From Chitinimonas sp036961565 (GTDB taxonomy: Bacteria > Pseudomonadota > Gammaproteobacteria > Burkholderiales > Chitinimonadaceae): a stretch of DNA of 64,000 nucleotides. Below the pieces are notes generated by a model. The model had not been told where the DNA came from, did not search any database, and saw only the letters and a program-made list of their open reading frames with translations. Below, piece after piece: positions 60,957 to 64,000 of the stretch. Position 1 is the stretch's first letter. Each line of letters opens with the position of its first letter. The DNA lies in contig NZ_JBAMDD010000002.1 in assembly GCF_036961565.1 (NCBI RefSeq), forward strand, positions 62,001 through 126,000, in the 5' to 3' direction. The translations under genes were made by a program, and so were the position numbers.

Positions 60957-61901
60957 CACAGCCCCATCCAGCCAGTGATCCCAATACGGTCTGCCACCAT
61001 TCCCCAGCCGCTCGCGCAGAAAATCCACGCAGGCCCTGACCTTGGGTGAGAGATAGCGATTGGGCAGGTAGACTGCCAGGGCGGTCTGCGGCGATACCGC
61101 GTAGTCCTGCAACAGGGGGCACAAGCTGCCGTCGGCCAGTTGCCCGGAAGCCGCGAAACTCGGCAGGCGCACGATACCCAAGCCACCCAATGCCGCCAGC
61201 AACAGGGCCAGGCTGTTGTTCATGCGTAGCGGGCCGCTGACCGGCTGCTGCCAGGGCTGCCCTTGCAGCAGGAATGGCCAGGCTCCGCCCGGCGTCAGGG
61301 CTGGATAGGTAAGGCAGGCATGCCCTGCCAGGTCTGAGGGCTGCATGGGGGTGCCATGCTGTGCCAGGTAAGCTGGGCTGGCGCAGACAACCCAGCGTAT
61401 GGGCGCCAGCGCGCGCGCCACCAGCAGTGGGTCAGGCTTGTCTGTCACCCGTATGGCCAGGTCGTAGCCTTCTTCGGCCAGATCCACCAGCCGGTCACTC
61501 AGTTGCATCTCCACCTGCATGCCAGGGTGGCGCTTCAGCAGCTCGGGCATATGGCGTGACAGATGCTCGCTACCAAAACTGATAGGCGCCGTAATGCGCA
61601 GCACACCTACCGGCTGGGCATGCAGTCTGTCCACCGCCCTGCGTGCCTCACCGGCCTCCAGCAGCACCCTGCGGCAGTGTTCATAATAAGCCATGCCCAC
61701 CTCAGTCAGGGACTGCCGGCGGGTAGTACGCTGCAGCAGCTTGGCTGCCAACCTTGCCTCCTGCGCCACCAAGGCCTTGCTGACCGCCGACTTCGACAGC
61801 GCCAGCCGCTCGGCCGCCGCCGTCAGGCTGCCGGCTTCCACCACGGCGGCGAACAGTGCCATGCCAGCCAACTCGTCTGGGCTGATGTTATTGTCTTCCA
61901 T
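60951..61901 (-). CDS. LysR-family transcriptional regulator
   Basis: From ATG 61901 the 316-residue protein has an N-terminal winged helix-turn-helix (~15-70: MALFAAVVEAGSLTAAAERL, LSKSAVSKALVAQEARL, LLQRTTRRQSLTEVG) and a LysR effector domain (LRITAPISFGSEHLSRHMPE, DLAIRVTDKPDPLLVARAL). It belongs to the CrgA-like LysR group with TTRR. It is divergent from the quinone-oxidoreductase gene and probably controls it and itself. A TTG start at 61937 would add twelve residues. No ribosome site is evident. Confidence 0.93.
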   Translation of the reverse strand: MEDNNISPDELAGMALFAAVVEAGSLTAAAERLALSKSAVSKALVAQEARLAAKLLQRTTRRQSLTEVGMAYYEHCRRVLLEAGEARRAVDRLHAQPVGVLRITAPISFGSEHLSRHMPELLKRHPGMQVEMQLSDRLVDLAEEGYDLAIRVTDKPDPLLVARALAPIRWVVCASPAYLAQHGTPMQPSDLAGHACLTYPALTPGGAWPFLLQGQPWQQPVSGPLRMNNSLALLLAALGGLGIVRLPSFAASGQLADGSLCPLLQDYAVSPQTALAVYLPNRYLSPKVRACVDFLRERLGNGGRPYWDHWLDGAVK

Positions 61902-61905
61902 AAGA

Positions 61906-61947
61906 AACAATATTGTTCTTTTTTGAATATTTATCAACTAAAAGAAC
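61906..61947. promoter_or_regulatory. Palindromes in the LysR/oxidoreductase divergent region
   Basis: AACAATATTGTT (61906-61917) is a perfect 12-bp palindrome. A second inverted repeat GTTCTTTT (61915-61922) and AAAAGAAC (61940-61947) overlaps it. Both are AT-rich in a GC-rich genome and lie just upstream of the LysR ATG, as expected for LysR operators. Confidence 0.5.
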
Positions 61948-62024
61948 GAATCTACACTGCAGTCACTCGAAGTTGCTGCCACTCAATCACGGGTTGCAGC
62001 CCCTGAACCCTTATGGAGAACATC

Positions 62025-63041
62025 ATGCGTGCTGTCGCCCTGACCCAATACCTGCCCATCAGCCACCCCTCCTCGTTGCTGGACATGGAGCTGCCCCGCC
62101 CAGCCCAACCCAGCGGCCATGACCTGCTGGTGCGTATCGAAGCCATCGCCGTCAATCCGGTGGACTTCAAGATACGCGCCCCCAAGGACACAGTGGAAGC
62201 CAATCCCAAGATACTGGGCTGGGATGCCGCTGGCGTGGTGGAAGCCGTAGGCGAGGCCGTTACCCTGTTCCAGCCGGGCGACAAGGTTTATTACGCTGGC
62301 GATATCACCCGCCAAGGCAGCAACGCCGAGTACCAGTTGGTAGATGAGCGTATCGTCGGCCCCATGCCCACCACGCTGGACTACAGTGCCGCCGCCGCCC
62401 TGCCACTGACGGCCATCACCGCCTGGGAGGCCTTGTTCGAACGGCTGCGGCTGGATCGTCACGGTCGGGATGCCGGCAAGACCCTGCTGATCGTCGGCGG
62501 TGCCGGCGGAGTGGGCTCCATCGCCATACAGCTGGCCAAGCTGGCCGGCCTGAAGGTCATTGCCACGGCCAGCCGGCCGGAATCCCGTGCCTGGTGCCAA
62601 ACGCTGGGTGCAGACCATGTGGTCAAGCATGGCAGCGAGCTACTGGAGGCTGTACGTGCAGAGGGCTTTGCCCAGGTGGACTACATATTCTGCACCAGCG
62701 ATACCGATGCCTACTTCGACACCCTGGCCGAACTGGTCGCACCGCAAGGTGGCATCGTGTCCATCGTGGAAGCTGGCAAGCCGCATGACATCGAGAAGCT
62801 CAAGGCCAAGAGCGCCTTCTTCGCCTGGGAGATGATGTTCACCCGCTCGCTGTTCCAGACCCCAGACATGATAGAGCAGCATCGCCTACTGGTTGAGGTG
62901 GCCAGGCTGATAGACAACGGTACGCTCAAGACCACCCTGGGCGAAAAACTGGGCAGTATCAATGCCACCAACCTGCGTCGCGCCCATGCTCTGCTGGAAG
63001 AAGGCAAGGTCATAGGCAAGCTGGTGCTGACTGGCTTTTGA
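62025..63041 (+). CDS. Zinc-independent quinone-oxidoreductase-like MDR protein
   Basis: From ATG 62025 (GGAG ribosome site) the 338-residue protein has the MDR fold: AIAVNPVDFKIRAP, GWDAAGVVEAVG, ALPLTAITAWEALFERL and the NADP-binding LLIVGGAGGVGSIAIQLAKL. It lacks the catalytic zinc Cys/His set (GWDAAGVV in place of GHE) as usual in quinone oxidoreductases. It fits the zinc-binding-alcohol-dehydrogenase-family QOR group that reduces alkenals or quinones with NADPH. It is probably controlled by the divergent LysR protein. Confidence 0.92.
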   Translation: MRAVALTQYLPISHPSSLLDMELPRPAQPSGHDLLVRIEAIAVNPVDFKIRAPKDTVEANPKILGWDAAGVVEAVGEAVTLFQPGDKVYYAGDITRQGSNAEYQLVDERIVGPMPTTLDYSAAAALPLTAITAWEALFERLRLDRHGRDAGKTLLIVGGAGGVGSIAIQLAKLAGLKVIATASRPESRAWCQTLGADHVVKHGSELLEAVRAEGFAQVDYIFCTSDTDAYFDTLAELVAPQGGIVSIVEAGKPHDIEKLKAKSAFFAWEMMFTRSLFQTPDMIEQHRLLVEVARLIDNGTLKTTLGEKLGSINATNLRRAHALLEEGKVIGKLVLTGF

Positions 63042-63060
63042 GAGCCCGGTATGAACTCAC

Positions 63061-63631
63061 GTCATTGATGGATGTTACGGTCATGGCAGGCGCCAGGGAT
63101 ACCCTGGCGCTAGATGTCGGCGGAATCTGAACCGACGGGCTCTCCCCTGATTGAATCCACACCCCCCGCCCTCGCCGCCGCGAGGGGGCTTCGCTGACGC
63201 TCATCATCATCTTGAATTAGCGTCAGCGCCTGTTTACAGACAGCGGTCATTGATGGGTGTTACGGGGATGGCAGGCGCTAGGGATACCCTAGCGCTAGAT
63301 GTCGGCGGAATCTGAACCGACGGGCTCTCCCCTGATTGAATCCACACCCCACTCCCTCGCCGCCGCGACGGAAGTCCACGTTGCACGGTGCGTGGAGGGG
63401 GCTTCGCTGACGCTCATCATCATCTTGAATTAGCGTCAGCACCTGTTTACAGACAGCGGTCATTGATGGGTGTTACGGTCATTGCAGGCGCCAGGGATAC
63501 CCTGGCGCTAAACCGTAGCGCAGCCTGATACGTTAGGCTCTCCCCTGTCCTATTGCCCCCACCGCCCGCGCCGCCGCGCGGGAGCCTCGCTGACGCTCGT
63601 TATCAGTTTGAGTTGGCGTCAGCGCCTGTTT
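63061..63631. repeat. Three tandem copies of a ~185-base structured repeat
   Basis: Copies start at 63061, 63246 and 63459 with GTCATTGATGG and end near CAGCGCCTGTTT. Each has a 9-bp hairpin with ATA loop (63090-63110, 63275-63295, 63488-63508) and a long stem GCTGACGC...GCGTCAGC (63193-63227, 63406-63440, 63589-63623). Copy 2 replaces one C-G pair of the first hairpin by T-A. Copy 2 also has a 28-base insertion that forms a hairpin (TCCACG 63375-63380, CGTGGA 63391-63396). Copies 1 and 2 are nearly identical; copy 3 is more diverged. No coding frame fits. The whole 63042-63697 stretch has no gene. Confidence 0.9.
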
Positions 63632-63697
63632 GGCAAGCAACTTTTCCTACCAGGCCATAGGCGCTAAGCTCATGATCTTTTGTGTTGCGACACCGTC

Positions 63698-64000
63698 ATG
63701 CTGCCCTGGCCCCTGCCTCATCTGTTGCACTCTCCCTGGCTGCTGCCACTGCGTGGCATTCTGTCCGAGCTGGATTGGCAGCAGTTCCCCACTCATGCCG
63801 ACTGGCAGTCTCTGCCGCCCTCCTTGCAGGCACGCAACCAGGCCGGACTACCGATAGGCTTTGCCGACCCTGCCGAGCTGGCCGATGGCAACTACGAGCT
63901 ACGTATTGCCCAGCAAGGTCTGGTGGCTACCCGGCCCGACAACTGGCACGACTGTTTCAATGCACTATGCTGGCTGGCCTGGCCGCAAACCAAGGCGGCG
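63698..64000 (+). CDS. DUF3025 protein (3' end outside window)
   Basis: ATG at 63698 opens a frame to the right edge (101 codons). It contains YELRIAQQGLVATRPDNWHD, then FNALCWLAWPQTKAA, the typical DUF3025 signature (NWHDxFNALxWLxxPxTK). The function of the family is unknown. The gene continues beyond 64000. No clear ribosome site is seen before the ATG. Confidence 0.8.
   Translation, partial: MLPWPLPHLLHSPWLLPLRGILSELDWQQFPTHADWQSLPPSLQARNQAGLPIGFADPAELADGNYELRIAQQGLVATRPDNWHDCFNALCWLAWPQTKAA

Noticed and set aside
63061..63631. CRISPR array
   Set aside because: The units are ~185 bases, contiguous and without unique spacers. No cas gene is near.

Overview
The window looks like a chromosomal segment of a GC-rich betaproteobacterium. 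Supporting signs are a cox cluster in the order coxB (with a fused cytochrome c domain), coxA, a 32-codon cox assembly gene, Cox11, DUF2970, coxC, DUF2909, then SURF1, a SCO-like gene, ctaA, ctaB and SCO1. The accB-accC-prmA-DUF3426 and queA/tgt/yajC-secD-secF orders point the same way. I cannot fix the genus from sequence alone.

Layout. Positions 1-4.5 kb hold the end of a large hybrid histidine kinase, a histone-H1-like Lys/Ala/Pro protein and an orphan SagB-type oxidoreductase. Positions 4.6-11.6 kb hold the glycogen genes glgB-glgX, a small orphan gene, an AstE/AspA-type metallo-deacylase and an RCC1-repeat protein. Positions 11.6-25.7 kb (minus strand) are one tightly packed run of ten signalling genes: four histidine kinases (one hybrid), three response regulators, an HD-GYP regulator, an HDOD protein and a REC-PAS-GGDEF-EAL-REC protein. 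Positions 26.0-30.9 kb (plus strand) carry a TonB-type receptor, a YfiR/DUF4154 periplasmic protein, a CHASE8-like kinase and a stand-alone receiver, with overlapping genes that suggest one outer-membrane-to-cytoplasm pathway.

Positions 31.0-33.1 kb form a clearly AT-rich island next to tRNA-Thr. It has two overlapping genes, an SMC/ABC-like AAA ATPase and a small TOPRIM (DUF4276-like) protein. This is the best candidate for an unusual, probably anti-phage, system.

Positions 33.4-36.2 kb hold a ferredoxin-type flavin reductase, an NAD-dependent epimerase-like protein and a YcgR-like PilZ protein. Positions 36.2-45.0 kb hold the aa3/caa3 oxidase structural and assembly genes, with a perfect FNR/ANR-type palindrome upstream of coxB. 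Positions 45.1-47.3 kb hold bioD, bioC and a DedA protein. Positions 47.5-54.5 kb hold secF, secD, yajC, tgt, a phosphatase and queA, with one glycine-zipper gene on the other strand. Positions 54.7-59.6 kb hold aroQ, accB, accC, prmA and a DUF3426 protein. Positions 59.7-60.9 kb hold a tandem pair of Tpx-family genes; the first encodes a protein without any cysteine. Positions 61-63 kb hold a divergent LysR/quinone-oxidoreductase pair. Positions 63.06-63.63 kb hold three tandem structured repeats with compensatory base changes, followed by the start of a DUF3025 gene that leaves the window.

How parts work together: the 11.6-30.9 kb region is dense in phosphorelay and c-di-GMP-type signalling, and the YcgR-like PilZ protein at 35.3 kb is a possible c-di-GMP receptor. 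The cox cluster carries its own heme A, copper-delivery and assembly factors. All functional assignments are by motif reading; no database search was run.
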